Assembly (NCBI RefSeq): GCF_047496725.1 | Contig: NC_132976.1 | Location: 13,008,501 to 13,072,500, forward strand | Length of the DNA stretch: 64,000 bases | Source: Anoplolepis gracilipes | Taxonomy: Eukaryota > Arthropoda > Insecta > Hymenoptera > Formicidae | Direction: 5' to 3' | Part shown: piece by piece, positions 1 to 11,617 of the stretch | How the letters are laid out: every line of letters starts with the position of its first letter | Numbering within the stretch: the stretch's first letter is position 1 | The notes under the pieces: generated by a model | Told to the model about the DNA's origin: nothing | Database searches by the model: none | Seen by the model: only the letters and a program-made list of their open reading frames with translations | Program-made: the position numbers and the translations under genes

Positions 1-168
1 TCTTTTTTTTGGCAGCCCCATAACAATTTCTTTGAAATTCCTCCATTCCAAATCTTCTATTTTAATAATTTCAGTATTTCCTATAATTTCGTTATTTTCA
101 ATAACATAAATAGTTTTTTTACTTTCCGGATTTTCACTTGGACCTTGGACCCGCCCCTCCAGACTTTT
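1..168 (-). CDS. Possible coding fragment running off the left edge
   Basis: The minus strand is open from about 168 to the window edge and reads as a hydrophilic, Glu/Lys/Ile-rich peptide that includes IYVIENNEIIG and IEDLEWRNFKEIVMGLPKKR. It starts just after a stop, and no start codon or splice site is obvious. It does not match PDE7, whose next exon should lie to the left. It may be an exon of a transposon-encoded protein or chance. I do not recognise the family. Confidence 0.2.
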
Positions 169-175
169 CACTATT

Positions 176-554
176 TATAAATTTTACTATATTATTAATA
201 CTTTGTATATATTGGCAGCTGTTTTTGTTTTTCTGCCAAAGGAGGAACCAACAATGACATGAAAAAAAAAGAAATTATAAAACATATAATATATAGCTTA
301 ATCAATTTTTCATAAAATTGTATTGTCATTGAAATCATTAACTATAAGTGTCAACTATATAAGAATAATCAATGTACATATATTTAAAAATAAATATTTC
401 TTTTTAAATAATTTCTTTTTAAATAATTTTTAAATAAAATAATCTTCGCGTATAATAATGTTTATTTCAAAAATTTTTAATTCTTATTTATTTTATAACC
501 AATTGATTTGTGCGAAGAAAATTAAAAATAGTTTTGTAAGAAGTATGTATGTAC
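176..554. other. AT-rich intronic sequence, nothing recognised
   Basis: The stretch is AT-rich with short direct repeats of TTTTTAAATAATTTC near 400-430. No exon, terminal inverted repeat or RNA gene is visible. Confidence 0.4.
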
Positions 555-745
555 GAGATTGAAAAGTTTCTGATCTGACCAAGAAAGAACAAAATTTTAA
601 TCAAAGTTCAATATTTGTCCAATAGATGGCAGTGAAAGAAACACAAAGAATTAAGTTTGATGTCATTCTAGCGATTGCTTTGTTTCTGACAGCTTTTAAA
701 AGTGACAGTTTATGCAGTGGAGAAATTGGAGTCACGCCGTAATAA
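555..745 (-). repeat. Partial copy of the 8719-9079 MITE
   Basis: The segment is closely similar, in reverse orientation, to the right half of the inverted-repeat element at 8719-9079. Both contain the TTTCTGA.CTGACCAAGAAAG terminal motif and the block CCAATAGATGG.AGTGAAAG. Similarity fades after about 735. The downstream bases 778-822 resemble the end of a different family (5473-5510: ACAAAATAAAC followed by a GGAAA/TTCTTGATTAA-like end). The copy is therefore truncated or chimeric. Confidence 0.6.
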
Positions 746-1656
746 AATTGACTTGTTTTAAAATTTATCGCATAAATTACTCGATTACAAAATAAACGGA
801 ATAGAAAGTTCTTGATTAAACATATTTTTGAAATATAATACAAAATAATTATATACCTTCACAGTATTAATTATGCACTATTAAGAAAATGCTTATTACG
901 TTATGTTTAAAATTAATTCATATTCACATGTGTTAAACTTATCAATAATTAGGTTTTAAAATGTCAGATTAAAAAATCAATTAAAATATCTTTTTTTGTA
1001 TAATTTATCTTACATTTTTTCTTTTTAGCTGATTTTATAGAAAAGTTTTATCTAATATTAATAAATAGATATTATCTAAATAAATTATTTAAAACTAATA
1101 AAAACCCCACCCAAAAAATAGGATGATCATTTATTTTTTTTCTCTTCTCTCCTTTCTTCCCTCTCTTCTTTCTCTCGTTCACCTTCCCCTTGCCCCTCCA
1201 CACTCTTGTCTCTTCTTCCTCGTTTCTTTCTCTCCTTCTTTCTTTCTCATCTCCCTTTTCTTTCTCCTCTCCCTCCCCCTCTCTCTATCTCTATCCAGAT
1301 AAGGACGGTACTTCCGTTTGATTGTGTGTGTGTACGTGTGTAGGTATGTGTGTATAAGATTATACAAATACATTATATCATTATAATATTATTATTATAT
1401 AAAATTATAATCTCTTCTTTTCTTTTCCTAGTTTTTGAAGTAAATATAAAATAAAAATGCACATATTCTAAATAATATTAGTAATACTTTTTTGGAAAGC
1501 TATGTATGATTCTCACATCTGATATAATAGAGGTAACTTTTTATTCAATAAAATGGATATAACATTCAGTATATTTGATATATTGATTAGAAAGAATATA
1601 TTTAATCAAGCAATAGTTATTTGAATGTTATTTTTATTATTTGGAAATATTTTTAC
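746..1656. other. PDE7 intron sequence, no gene seen
   Basis: AT-rich sequence with a pyrimidine-rich tract (1138-1300, CT/CTTT repeats) on the plus strand. Read on the sense (minus) strand it is a purine-rich stretch downstream of the PDE7 exon at 1657-1788. I see no exon, RNA gene or paired terminal repeats. Confidence 0.4.
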
Positions 1657-1788
1657 CTGATAGAGTGCAGCCAAATGATTACTCGTCGCAACCAAAAATG
1701 GTTGATTGACACCAGGATGATCTAAATCGTGTGTTACAGCCGCTATCAAGGAAGCCATAATTTCTAAACTGGTTAGATGTGGTTTAAT
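1657..1788 (-). CDS. PDE7: PDE7-type phosphodiesterase, exon with HDLDHPG motif
   Basis: This is the last of six recognisable exons of a class I cyclic-nucleotide phosphodiesterase, an enzyme that hydrolyses cAMP to 5'-AMP in the cytosol. The acceptor is TTTACAG at 1789-1795 and the donor is CAG|GTAAAA at 1657. The 132-bp exon is in phase 0 and encodes 44 residues. It contains THDLDHPGVNQPFL: the HD pair supplies metal ligands in this superfamily, and HPGVNQPFL is characteristic of PDE7 rather than PDE4 or PDE8. The exon ends LAALYQ, where the HHW-containing segment of the catalytic domain would follow. No such exon occurs at 1-1656, so the rest of the gene lies off the left edge. Identification is from memory of the family. 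Confidence 0.9.
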
Positions 1789-1861
1789 CTGTAAATTTAC
1801 AATTCTTAGTTTGGTAATTATTTAGTTTAATAAACTCCATCTCCCAATTTTAATAATTAGT

Positions 1862-1955
1862 ATATGTTATCAAGGTCATTATCCTGAGTAATGTTGTGAA
1901 GGTTTTAGTCAGCGCTCGTTGTTTATTTAAAAGTTATTAACAGAGAAAGTATAAT
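1862..1955 (+). repeat. Dispersed repeat, copy 1
   Basis: The block TCAAGGTCAT.A.CCTGAGTAA, followed by a CGTTGTTTATT.AAAAGTTA motif, recurs at 14163-14256 in the same orientation. The two copies are clearly related but diverged. No coding content. Confidence 0.5.
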
Positions 1956-1967
1956 GAACAGTATTAA

Positions 1968-2496
1968 AATACGTTAATAATTTTGATCTTGCTTCACGTG
2001 GAATAATATAAGTGTAGACGGGGGCTCTGCTCCTCTTCCTGTTCCCCACCCCGAAAAAAATCTAACCCAACCCGTATTACTCTCATACTGATATACGTAA
2101 ATAATTTTGATCTTGTTTCGCGTGGAAAGTTGTAAACCTATATATAAATGGATAATAGACTTTGTTTTGAAAGTAGGAGTAGTGTACAATGGACCTCGCT
2201 TGTATGGAAAGTTGGAAATCTATGTACAACTCTATACTTATCGATTTTATTATCATACAGTTCCACATGGACAGCAAAGTCTATTCCACATCACCCTTGC
2301 TTTGAGTGCGAAACGAGATCTATCATTATGCGGTTTCACATGGTTTTTAACTTCTCGTGAAGTGAGATCAAAGTTGTTTACATATATCAGTATGAAAGTA
2401 ACACGGGTTAAATTTTTCCGGGGTGAAGGTATAGGGAGAGAAGCTTTGCTCATACTTTGATCACGCGGAGCGAGATCAAAATTATTAATATATTCC
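1968..2496. mobile_element. Foldback/MITE-like inverted-repeat element
   Basis: The arms 1968-2127 and 2352-2496 are reverse complements along about 150 bp. Each arm carries two copies of a TTTTGATCTYGCTTCACG submotif, so the element has both terminal inverted repeats and internal subrepeats. The middle (about 2128-2351) holds further diverged copies. No open frame has transposase features. A non-autonomous element is inferred. Confidence 0.65.
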
Positions 2497-2697
2497 AGAT
2501 GAGAATAAGATGTGTTAATTTAGAATTTTTTTTAGGTAAATACGTAGGCGAAGCCTCTTCCCCGCCCACGCGTTTCCTGCAAAATCATTACAAAATATAA
2601 TTTAACTTTCCCTAAGAATAAATAATTACATTTTATTAAAAAATTTTTTTGTTAACTTTTTAATAAATTTCTGCTAAAATCTTTACAATATTACTCG

Positions 2698-3662
2698 CAA
2701 GAAGATTTACGGAAGTGTTACTCACCGATTTTAATGAAATTTTGCACACTTGTAGAACATCGAAAAATAATCGACATGTATTTTTTTATATCGGCAATGG
2801 TGCGGGTTTAAGGGTAGAAACCACCTCTTGAACGTAGAGGTGGTCTCCGAGCATAGACAGGAAACAATCATTTAATTTAGAAGAAAAAATACTTTCAGGG
2901 GGGTTTTAGTACAGCTGATTCCGAATCTGACGTCAAAATTACAAAATTCAAAATGGCGGATTCAATGTGGTGATTAAAATTACAAAAATTCTTTTGGTTC
3001 GAAATACTTTGTAGTTGGCCAATAAAATTATAGTTTTTAGGGTTTACTACGAGAAGGTTGCAGAGCGATTTTAAACCCCTTTCTGTACTTATTTTAACGG
3101 GATGCTTGATTAAAGTGAGTCTCTTCGCCTTTCATTATTCGGGGTGCTTGATTAAAGTGAGTCCCCTCGCCTCTCACTATTCGAGGTGCTTATTTGTAGT
3201 GAGATACATAAATTTCTGAAATAGTGAGAAGCAAGGGGACTCACTATAAATAAGCACCCCGAATAGTGAGAGGCGAAGAGACTCACTTTAATCAAGCATC
3301 CTGTTAAAATAAGTACAGAAAGGGGTTTAAAATCGCTCTGCAACCTTCTCGTAGTACAGAGTATTTCCAACCAGAAAATTTTTATAATTTTAATTACCAT
3401 ATTGGATCCGCCATTTTGAATTTTAACGTCAGATTTGGAATCAGCTGTACTAAAACCCTCCTGGAAATATTTTTTTTTCTAAATTAAATGATTGTTTTCT
3501 GTCTATGCTTGGAGACCACCTCTACGTTCAAGGGATGGTTTCTACCCTTAAACCCGCACCATTGCCAAAATAAAAAAATACGTGTCGATTATTTTTCGAT
3601 GTTCTACAAGTGTGCAAAGTTTCATTAAAATCGGTGAGTGACACTTTCGTAAGTCTCCTTGA
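2698..3662. mobile_element. Long palindromic element (about 960 bp)
   Basis: Left and right arms of about 430-470 bp are reverse complements (for example CACCGATTTTAATGAAA near 2723 and its complement near 3625; a CCACCTCTACGTTCAAG block near 3520 matching 2820-2850). The centre (about 3105-3300) has repeated motifs around GTGCTTGATTAAAGTGAGTC. It contains a short block with AAAATTCAAAATGG.GGAT that also occurs in the TTAA element at 29624-30150. No coding potential. Confidence 0.75.
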
Positions 3663-3832
3663 GTGATGACCTAGATAACATATACTAAAAGTATTAAAAT
3701 CGGCAGAGATGGTTAAGCTAAATAATTACTTCGCATTCTATTTAGCTGAAGAATAAAATTATCAAATGTCTAAATAATTGAAAATACGCTTACATTTGTT
3801 TGTAAATTTATAAGATAGAAGTATGTAATTAC

Positions 3833-3933
3833 CTTGTCTTCTTGGAGAAAGCAATGCATTGCTTGAGTGACATCTGTGGCATGTATACTGTTGTGGTAAG
3901 GATTTGTACTGTGATATCCCTCCTCGATAAAAG
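3833..3933 (-). CDS. PDE7: PDE7-type phosphodiesterase, exon with catalytic YHN..H motif
   Basis: The 101-bp exon completes a codon begun in the exon at 15774-15869 (TTC G|CT TTT) and ends in phase 0 at GAC AAG|GTAATTAC. It encodes AFIEEGYHSTNPYHNSIHATD and continues VTQAMHCFLQEDK. In this superfamily the His of YHN is the general acid and the next His (IHA) is a metal ligand; both are present. The acceptor AG at 3934-3935 has a poor pyrimidine tract but is the only AG in the preceding 85 bases of sense sequence. The next exon (1657-1788) joins in frame. Confidence 0.88.
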
Positions 3934-4193
3934 CTTCAATTAAATAATTGCATAAATTATTTTAATATAACATTCAAATTTATACATTTTCAAAGAAATT
4001 TTCATTTATTTTTGTTTTATTTTTATTCTATTTTTAAAAATTTTTCTCTTAACTGTAATCTACTCTTAAGAAAACACATAGTTGAAAGTATCGAAGTTTA
4101 TTATTGTGGCTTATCTTTAATGTCGATTAGTTCTCTCGTTGTACTGTCTTTGTGAATAGCTATCATTTATTGTATGGAATATTTTGTATGTAT

Positions 4194-5520
4194 ACAGCGG
4201 TTTTATTTGAAAAGTTTCCACCCTGTTTATTTTATGACCAATTAATTTTTGCGAAAAATACCGAAAGACGTCAATTTTGTTTTTAACGTATAAATACGAT
4301 AAATGCAACAGTATTACTTCATCGCCTTCGCAGGGATAGCTACCTCTTCAAAAATCTTAAATAGCAATAGGGGTCAAGTAACATATCATTTTAAAGGTAT
4401 TTTGATTCTCTTTACAACGTTTGTTTTTTTAATTTGAGTGAATATTTTTCAAGAAATTGTACTAGAAAGTTTCAGGTATAAGAAAAAAAATTTTAGATGC
4501 AAATATACAATTTAGAGTAAATTTATTTATTTTACATGTCATTTTAAATGTTCAAAATGTTCGCCATTATTAGCTACAATAATAAAGACAATTCTCAAAC
4601 TCTAAACGAATATTTTTAAAGGTATCTGTTGGAATGGTTTTATATTTTTATACAATTCTTCGACGCAAATAATTCATATTGTTTATTGGTGTTTTATAAA
4701 CAACAAATTTTAAGTGTTCCCACACAAATCATTTATATTGTCTACTGGTGTTTTATAAACAACAGATTTTAAGTGTTTCCACAGAAAGAAGTCCAAGAGA
4801 TCTTGATGGCCACTCAGTAGCTCCTCTTCTACTGATCCATCTCTGTGCAAATCTGTCATTTAATCACTGTCGAACTGGTAACATATAATATGGAAAGCAT
4901 CATTCCACAAATTCCCACAGAGATGGATCGGTAGAAGAAGAGCTATCAAGTGGCCACCAAGATCTCCTGGACTTCTTTCTGTGGAAACACTTAAAATCTG
5001 TTGTTTATAAAACACCAGTAGACAATATGAATGATTTGTGTCGAAGAATTGTACAGGAATGTAGAGCCATTCCAACAGATACCTTTAAAAATATTCGCTT
5101 AGAGTTTGAGAATCGTCTTTATTATTGTTTAGCTGATAACGGCGAACATTTTGGACATTTAAAATAACATGTAAAATAAATAAATTTACACTAAATTGTA
5201 TGTTTGCATCTAAAATTTTTTTTCTTATACCCCTCAAATTTTCTAGTACAATTTCTTGAAAAATATTCACTCAAATTAAAAAAACAAACGTTGTAAAGAG
5301 AATCAAAAGATCTTTAAAATGATATGTTACTTGACCCCTATTGTCATTTAAGATTTTTGAAGAGGTAGCTACCCCTGCGAAGGCGATAAAGTAGTACCGT
5401 TGCATATATTGTATTTATACGTCCCCCTCGAAAACAAAATTGACGTCTTTTGGTATTTTTCGCAAAAATTAATCAGTCACAAAATAAACAGGGTGGAAAC
5501 TTTTCAAATAAACACGCTGT
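4194..5520. mobile_element. Palindromic mariner-like element, TA-flanked
   Basis: The ends are ACAGCG.GTTTATTTGAAAAG in inverted orientation, each flanked by TA. An inner TIR-like block TTTCCACCCTGTTTATTTT sits just inside both ends. About 600 bp of each arm are reverse complements, so the transposase 3' region is present once intact-looking (plus strand, 4912-5167) and once scrambled on the other arm. A 57-bp unit (TGGTGTTTTATAAACAACA) is duplicated in tandem at 4665-4780. The arrangement looks like a head-to-head duplication of a mariner 3' end. Confidence 0.75.
4912..5167 (+). pseudogene. 3' remnant of a mariner-superfamily transposase gene
   Basis: The frame reads RWIGRRRAIKWPPRS and then, after a small deletion that removes the bases encoding the middle of the usual WPPRSPDLTPLDFF motif, continues LDFFLWKHLK and runs to TAA at 5165-5167 with the ending GEHFGHLK. 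In DDE transposases of the Tc1/mariner group this segment carries the last catalytic acidic residue (D of SPD) and the C-terminus. The N-terminal DNA-binding part and the first catalytic Asp residues are absent, so the product cannot be an active transposase. Confidence 0.75.
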
Positions 5521-5525
5521 ATATA

Positions 5526-6017
5526 CAGGGTGTCCCCGAATTGGCGGATCAACTCTCGTCGGTAGATAGAGCGTGTTAAACTGAAGAAAAAAATCTTATA
5601 TCATTTTGCTAAATTCGCAATAATTAATAAGATATAAATTAATAAAGATCGGCCAATCTGTGCCAATATAAGCGTGCGGCGCGAAGAAACCTCCCAGTTG
5701 TTACTTGATACTAGGCGCGCGGCAAGACGTAAACGCAGAACGCACTGTACGTGTCTCTTTAAGTACGCCCTTTGTACGTCCTTTGTATGTCCTTTGTAGA
5801 GCGCTCCGCCTACTGTCTCGCCGCGCGCCTAGTATCAAGTAACAAGTAGGAGGCTTCTTCGTGCCGCGCGCTTATCCTGGCACGTATTGGCCGATATTTA
5901 TTAATTTATATCTCATTAATTATTGCGAATTTAGCAAAATGATATAAGATTTTTCTCTTTAGTTTAACACGTTCTATCTACCCACGAGAGTTGATCCGCC
6001 AATTCGGGGACACTCTG
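5526..6017. mobile_element. MITE, family A (CAGGGTGTCCCCG ends)
   Basis: Terminal inverted repeats of about 230 bp begin CAGGGTGTCCCCGAATTGGC and are flanked by TA. The centre is GC-rich (GCGCGC blocks at about 5672 and 5860) in an AT-rich background, with direct repeats of GTACGTCCTTTGTA.. near 5765-5800. A TA target and no coding capacity fit a Tc1/mariner-type non-autonomous element. Confidence 0.8.
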
Positions 6018-6031
6018 TATACAAATATATA

Positions 6032-6513
6032 CAGGGGTCTCATAACTAACGAGCCAACGCTCGTGAGCGAGTAGAGTGGGTTAAATGGAATAGAAAAGTC
6101 CTGTACCATTTTACGATTTTCAGAATAATTATTGAGAAATTAATTTACAAAGATCGGCAAATCCGGCCTGAGTATCAGTCCGCCGCAAAAAAGATGGCGA
6201 GAAGGACGGCCCACCGCTAGGCCGGTCGCTAAATAATAATCGCTAATCTATTGTTCTTATCAACGCTTCTCATCTATGCCCCTGGTAACTGCGAGGCAAT
6301 GGCGCCTATTTACGCCGCGCGCGCTTAGCGATCGTCCTTAGGGCCGTCCTTCTCGCTATCTTTTTTGCGGCAGGCTAATACTTGCGCCGGATTTGCCGAT
6401 CTTTGTAAATTGATTTCTCAATAATTATTCTGAAAATCGCAAAATGGTACAGGACTTTTCTATTTCATTTAACCCGCTCACGAACGTTGGCTCGTTAGTT
6501 ATGAGACACTCTG
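6032..6513. mobile_element. MITE, family B (CATAACTAACGAGCC ends)
   Basis: Inverted ends CAGGGGTCTCATAACTAACG and complement, with TA flanks, and arms of about 200 bp. The centre is GC-rich (GCGCGCGC at about 6336). Outer arms are shared with the composite elements at 13430-13869 and 34258-34824. Confidence 0.8.
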
Positions 6514-6617
6514 TATATATGTACATATATATTATAACAATTATATTATTATGTGTTATATAGTAACAAATACCATTTACTGTATGAAAAAAATAATCTA
6601 GTTTTATCCATTAAAAA

Positions 6618-7300
6618 TATATACAATTATTCGAATAACCAAATCTTTGACGAAGTGTCAAAATTAATTGATGGCGCATAATTTTATTTATAACCACGTG
6701 CAACCGAATACATGCGCAATATTATAAAAGCATCTATCATTGTAAATCGAATTAACAGATTGATACAATTATTTCGTTCTATCACCGTTCAATCCAAATA
6801 AGTATACGTGTGTATATATTATGTGTGTATTAATTTTTATTAGTATTTATACTACAACAGTAATCTTTACAAGAAAGTAGAGCAAAAAAAATATAAGTTG
6901 TGTTTTGATAAAATATTAATTATTTTTTTTATAAAGTATTATATTCTTGTGTTAAAAAATTTTACTAGTTTTATGAAAAAAAACATACTTATATTATATA
7001 ATTTATAATTTAATAAAGAAGACAAAAGTTTAAAAAAAATTTTAAAAAAGCATAAATATATGTAAAAACATAAACAATACAAATTTTTAAAAATTAATAC
7101 ATGCGTAATATATGTATATTTATATGGATTGAACCATGACAGAACGAAATCATATACTAAACTAATTCGATTCACAATGAATGCTTTTAATAATGCGCAC
7201 GTATTCCGTTGCACGCGGTTATAAATAAAATTATGCGCCATCGATTAATTTTGGCATTTCATCAAAGATTTCCTTATTTCGGATAGTTCTATATATTTTT
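6618..7300. mobile_element. Inverted-repeat element with AT-rich loop
   Basis: Arms 6618-6830 and 7095-7300 are reverse complements (GGCGCATAATTTTATTTATAA at 6673 and its complement at 7210-7230). The loop of about 270 bp is very AT-rich. No transposase-like frame. Confidence 0.7.
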
Positions 7301-7570
7301 AGTAGACAAAAACATATTATTTTTCTCATATGAATAAATTGAATAAATATGATTTATCGTACCCCATTAGGGTTATTATACGTCTTCTTAACTTATGTAT
7401 ATTTAACTTAATTATTTTACTGCTAACTTATTTATTTTAATAATTTTAACTTATTCTAACTACTCCTATCTAGTATACACACTACATACGTTTTTTCTAT
7501 CTTTTATCTTAACCTATGTGACTTCCGGTTCCAGTGCATTCTTTACTCTTCTCTCCTTTCTTCTCTCCTT

Positions 7571-7686
<116 letters not shown>

Positions 7687-7986
7687 CTTCCTTCCATCCA
7701 TTCTCTTCTTTTCTCTAACATCTTCATTCATTCCTCCCTTTTGCCTTTCTCTCCTAAAATGTGTTCTATTGCCTCTTGCAAGCTTTTCTCTATCCTTACA
7801 CTTCCCTTCCTGCATATCCTTCCTAAATCTATTTTCATGTCTTTTCTTTCTATTCATATATTCTACATTTTTCTTCTCTTCCTTACTAATAAATTAATAT
7901 TTATTACCATATAACACATAATAATATAATTGTTACACTATATAAATATATAATATATAAATATGTAATATAAAAATTCTCATATA

Positions 7987-8563
7987 CAGAGTATTCCGGA
8001 ATAACCTTCCGTCCGTAAAATGACGTATTCCTGACACAATTCTAAGATAATTTTTCCTTTACCAAAGTTTGATTTAAAGCGTAGTTTTTGAGTTATAAGC
8101 AAAGATAGTTAGCAAATCATGCGTCGAGTACAGAAGGCAGGCAGAAGCGACGCGGCGCGCCGTGTAACAATCAGCTGATTGCAGCGTCCGACGGCCGGAG
8201 ATCCGGAACAACTTTTGGTCATTAAAGTAATATTATTTTAAGGAACACGTATTCCTGACGTAATTCTAATTCATTTTCTTCTTTACCAAAATTTTACTTA
8301 AAGCATAATTTTATGTTATAAGATAAAATAGTTAGCGACTCATGCGGTGGTAATCACTCGTCGGACGGTCAGCTGCGTCCGCATTCGCGGCGCGCAACGC
8401 CGCTCCTGCCTGCCTTCTGTACTCAACGCGTGATTTGCTAACTATTTTTGCTTATAAGTCAAAAACTACGCTTCAAATCAAATTTTGGTGAAGGAAAAAT
8501 TGTCTTAGAATTGTGTCAGAAATACGTCATTTTACGGACGGAAGGTCGTTCCGGAACACCCTG
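7987..8563. mobile_element. MITE, family C, with an extra internal arm
   Basis: TA-flanked inverted ends (CAGRGTRTTCCGGAAYRACC) with arms of about 200 bp and GC-rich inner segments. A third, diverged copy of the left arm (about 8205-8345, ACACGTATTCCTGACGTAATTC) lies in the middle in the same orientation as the left arm. Confidence 0.75.
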
Positions 8564-8718
8564 TATAAATAATTTACTGATAAATGATTGTCTCTGAGAT
8601 TGCGAAAAAAAACTGTTGCCATGAAGCGTGATATAAAGGTATTTTTAGCTTATTCAGAAACATGAGTTTGCGGAATACAATTTTCTTATATAGAGTTGAA
8701 TTTGTCATTAAATACGAA

Positions 8719-9079
8719 GGTAGATTAAAAAGTTTCTGACCTGACCAAGAAAGAGCAAAATTTTAATCATTCTAGAAATAATATTTCATCCCAGGTTTTT
8801 ACGATCGTAAATGAAGGAGCAAGATCTCTATACACTGAATTTTCTTTTGATTACCGTAGGAATTTTTCCTTTCAAATGAAGAAATTTTATCATAGTGCGA
8901 TTTCTCCAATTTCTTCATTGTTTACAACTGTCACTTTTAAAGGCTGTCAAAAACAAACTGCTAGATTGATATCAAACTTAACTCTTTGTGTTTCTTTCAC
9001 TACCATCTATTGGACAAGTATTAAAATTTGATTAAAATCTTGTTCTTTCTTAGTCAGGTCGGAAACTTCTTAATCTACC
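8719..9079. mobile_element. MITE with GGTAGATTAA ends
   Basis: Inverted ends of about 50 bp (GGTAGATTAAAAAGTTTCTG and complement) enclose about 260 bp of unique sequence. A truncated relative lies at 555-745. The length, the TIRs and the absence of an ORF support a non-autonomous DNA transposon. Confidence 0.7.
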
Positions 9080-9115
9080 CCTATGCTATAAGTTTTGCTA
9101 TAAGACAAATTTAAA

Positions 9116-9350
9116 AAGTTTCAAAAATTGAGAGGGGAGGGGTATTTTGAAAAATATGACATTTTGAAAAAAATTGATTACACTGTATATAGTAAATTAA
9201 AAGCTATAAAATTTTTATTGAAACTTTTTTTTATATTTTTTACATATTCGCTTAGTAATATAAAAACCGATTCTTTCAAGAGTGTGTTTCATCCTTTTAA
9301 CGGCCAAACGGGGTATAAAAAAATATGTGTTTCTTATTTTGACTTAGATT
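9116..9350 (+). repeat. Dispersed repeat related to 15116-15300
   Basis: Both segments start with TTTCAAAAATTG.AAG/GAGGGG, continue through a TTTGACA/ATGACATTTTGAAAAA motif and a GAAACTTTTTTTTATAT motif, and end in a TTTAGTAATA/AAACAAAAATC region. The alignment is patchy, so only common ancestry is claimed. Confidence 0.35.
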
Positions 9351-9379
9351 AACAACATATTCAAAGCTTTTATCAAAAT

Positions 9380-11270
9380 CGAAGGGAGACACTTCCGACT
9401 TTTCCGTTGTTAGTCAAGTGTGTTTGAAAAAAGATTGAAGAATGTACATAGGGCTAAAGAATGAATAGAAATTATTGTATAGAGCATCTCTCTCATGATA
9501 ATTGTTCATCAGGAGATATTTATTTTAGAATTCATGTTTATTAGATTTTTTCTTGTTTTGATCAATACTATCTACTTTCAAAATGTATAACTATATTTTT
9601 AATATTGTGTATATACATATATATGGGACGTTCTTTGTAAAGCGAGTTATTCCATCTGCCAAAATTCAGACTAATAAAAAAATTTTTTTAGGTTTAAGTT
9701 ATAACTTTATCTGTCTACTTTAATTAACAATGTGGCCTTTTCGAAAATAAAGTGGAAGAGACAATATGGCAGCGTAAATTACGAAAAAAAAAATAAATTT
9801 ATTTAATAAAAATTTGTAAATTTCTTGTTAAAAAAATTCTTTTTAGTTTTAAATTATAACTATACATATTTACTTTTATTAGCATTTAATTCAAAATAAT
9901 GGACTTAACAGGGTTGTGAAAGTGTACAAAAAACTAATCAAACGTTAATAAGTGAATAAATATTTCTTTTTAATTAATTTTCTGTAACAGATTATTTGAT
10001 ATAATTATTTAAATATGTATTGCAAAAATTAATTATTTTGGCAAATGTAAAATCTGATGTCATAATCGATATTACTGAAGAATAAGAAAAAATTAGAAAC
10101 GTGAGCAACTCTATCCGCACATAGTTCAGCTTAATAAAGAGAAATCTTTTTTGGTATTACTTTATACATACACATCATTTTTATTTTATTAGCACTTTGG
10201 TATTTTTGACACTTCAAAATAGAGAATCCAATATAGTGGCACAAATTTACAAAAGACTAAAATTTAAATTATTAAAATTTAAAATTGAAAGATTTAAATT
10301 ATTAAATAGTTAAATGGTACTTTTTAATTCATTTTTTAAAAATTTATTTTAAAATAATTTTATTAAAGCTAATTAGAAGCTAAGAAAGCTAAAAAATTGA
10401 ATCGAAACATCGACAGCATATTGTTAGAAATACTGCTAATACTAACAAATACTAATAAATCAGTTATAACTTATTACCTTAATTCGTCTTAATTAAAGTC
10501 ATGATTTTGAGTGATGAGGTAGATATTAGAAGGATATTTCACGAATTATTTTACAATAAAAAATTAATCTCCGAAATGATATTTATTAGAAGCTAACATA
10601 ATGGTCTTTTGCAAACGGACACTTCTGTGTCCGTAAATATTCTTATTTATCAAATACTTATTGTAAAATAATAGATATGGTTTTGAAAATTTAAAGATTA
10701 TTAAATATATGTATATATGTTATACATTATGTTTATCTGCATGTATTTTTACAGTCTGTTTTTGACTACCTAACCGAATGGTACATTTTATTATTTTTCT
10801 CTCACGTTGTTATTAACATCGTTGTTATTCACATCTTTATACCTACGTGTAAGCCTATTATTTTCCACTTTTACTTTGCAATTAATTTAATTTAAATTTA
10901 AATTTTATTATTAATTTTGTGATTTTTTTTTACTCACAATGTCCATTTTATTTTCTTCATTGTAATTTATTTTTATTTTTATAATTTTATGTAATTTATT
11001 CTTTCTTTTATTTATTTATTGATGACAAAATTATAGGACCTTTATTGAAAACGTTAATATACGTTTACACACTTCTGGCTAAAAGCTAGTGAGAAGCATT
11101 TATATTTGTGTAAATTTTTATATATGACGATGAGAGTATCAGTAAGTTTACTAGGAGGAGAGTATTAACAAATGATTGAGCGTATCAACTTATAATTCTT
11201 TCCGGCTTATTTTAATAATTTTGACTCAGTACATTTAATATATTTTAATTTATAATAATATTTATACTAT
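9380..11270. other. AT-rich intronic sequence, no gene seen
   Basis: No exon, RNA gene or paired terminal repeats were found. Loosely similar blocks around ATTTACTTT.ATTAGCA occur at 9690-9730, 9860-9890 and 10170-10200, perhaps old repeats. The last few hundred bases may be the 5' flank of the Penelope element that follows. Confidence 0.35.
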
Positions 11271-11279
11271 ATTCTTGCA

Positions 11280-11311
11280 CTGAGGAAGATCCAAAAAATT
11301 GGACCAAAACG
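11280..11311 (+). ncRNA. Hammerhead-ribozyme-like motif 5' of Penelope-1
   Basis: CTGAGGA is followed by a short stem (GATCC/GGACC with a loop AAAAAATT) and AAAACG. This is the layout of a hammerhead core (CUGANGA, stem II, GAAA), but the canonical GAAA reads AAAA, which should weaken or abolish cleavage. Penelope-like elements are known to carry hammerheads in their terminal repeats. Confidence 0.45.
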
Positions 11312-11617
11312 TTTGTTTTTATTTTTTCTTAACATATTATAACATTATATGCACTATTATCATGTAGATCTTTGATTTATATTCAAATGATTAAAGTTGT
11401 TCTTAGATACTTTTTCATTTATTTATTGATTTTTTTATTTATTGATTTATACTTGAAGAATATACTATTCCTTTTATTGAATTTTCTTAACAAGATATTT
11501 ACAATTTATAATTTATAAATATAATGAGAAAACTCATTAATATAATTTACAAAAATAAGAAAGTATTGTATAGCCTGTTACGAGCTAAACTGTGGATGAA
11601 CGGTCAGTATTTAATTT

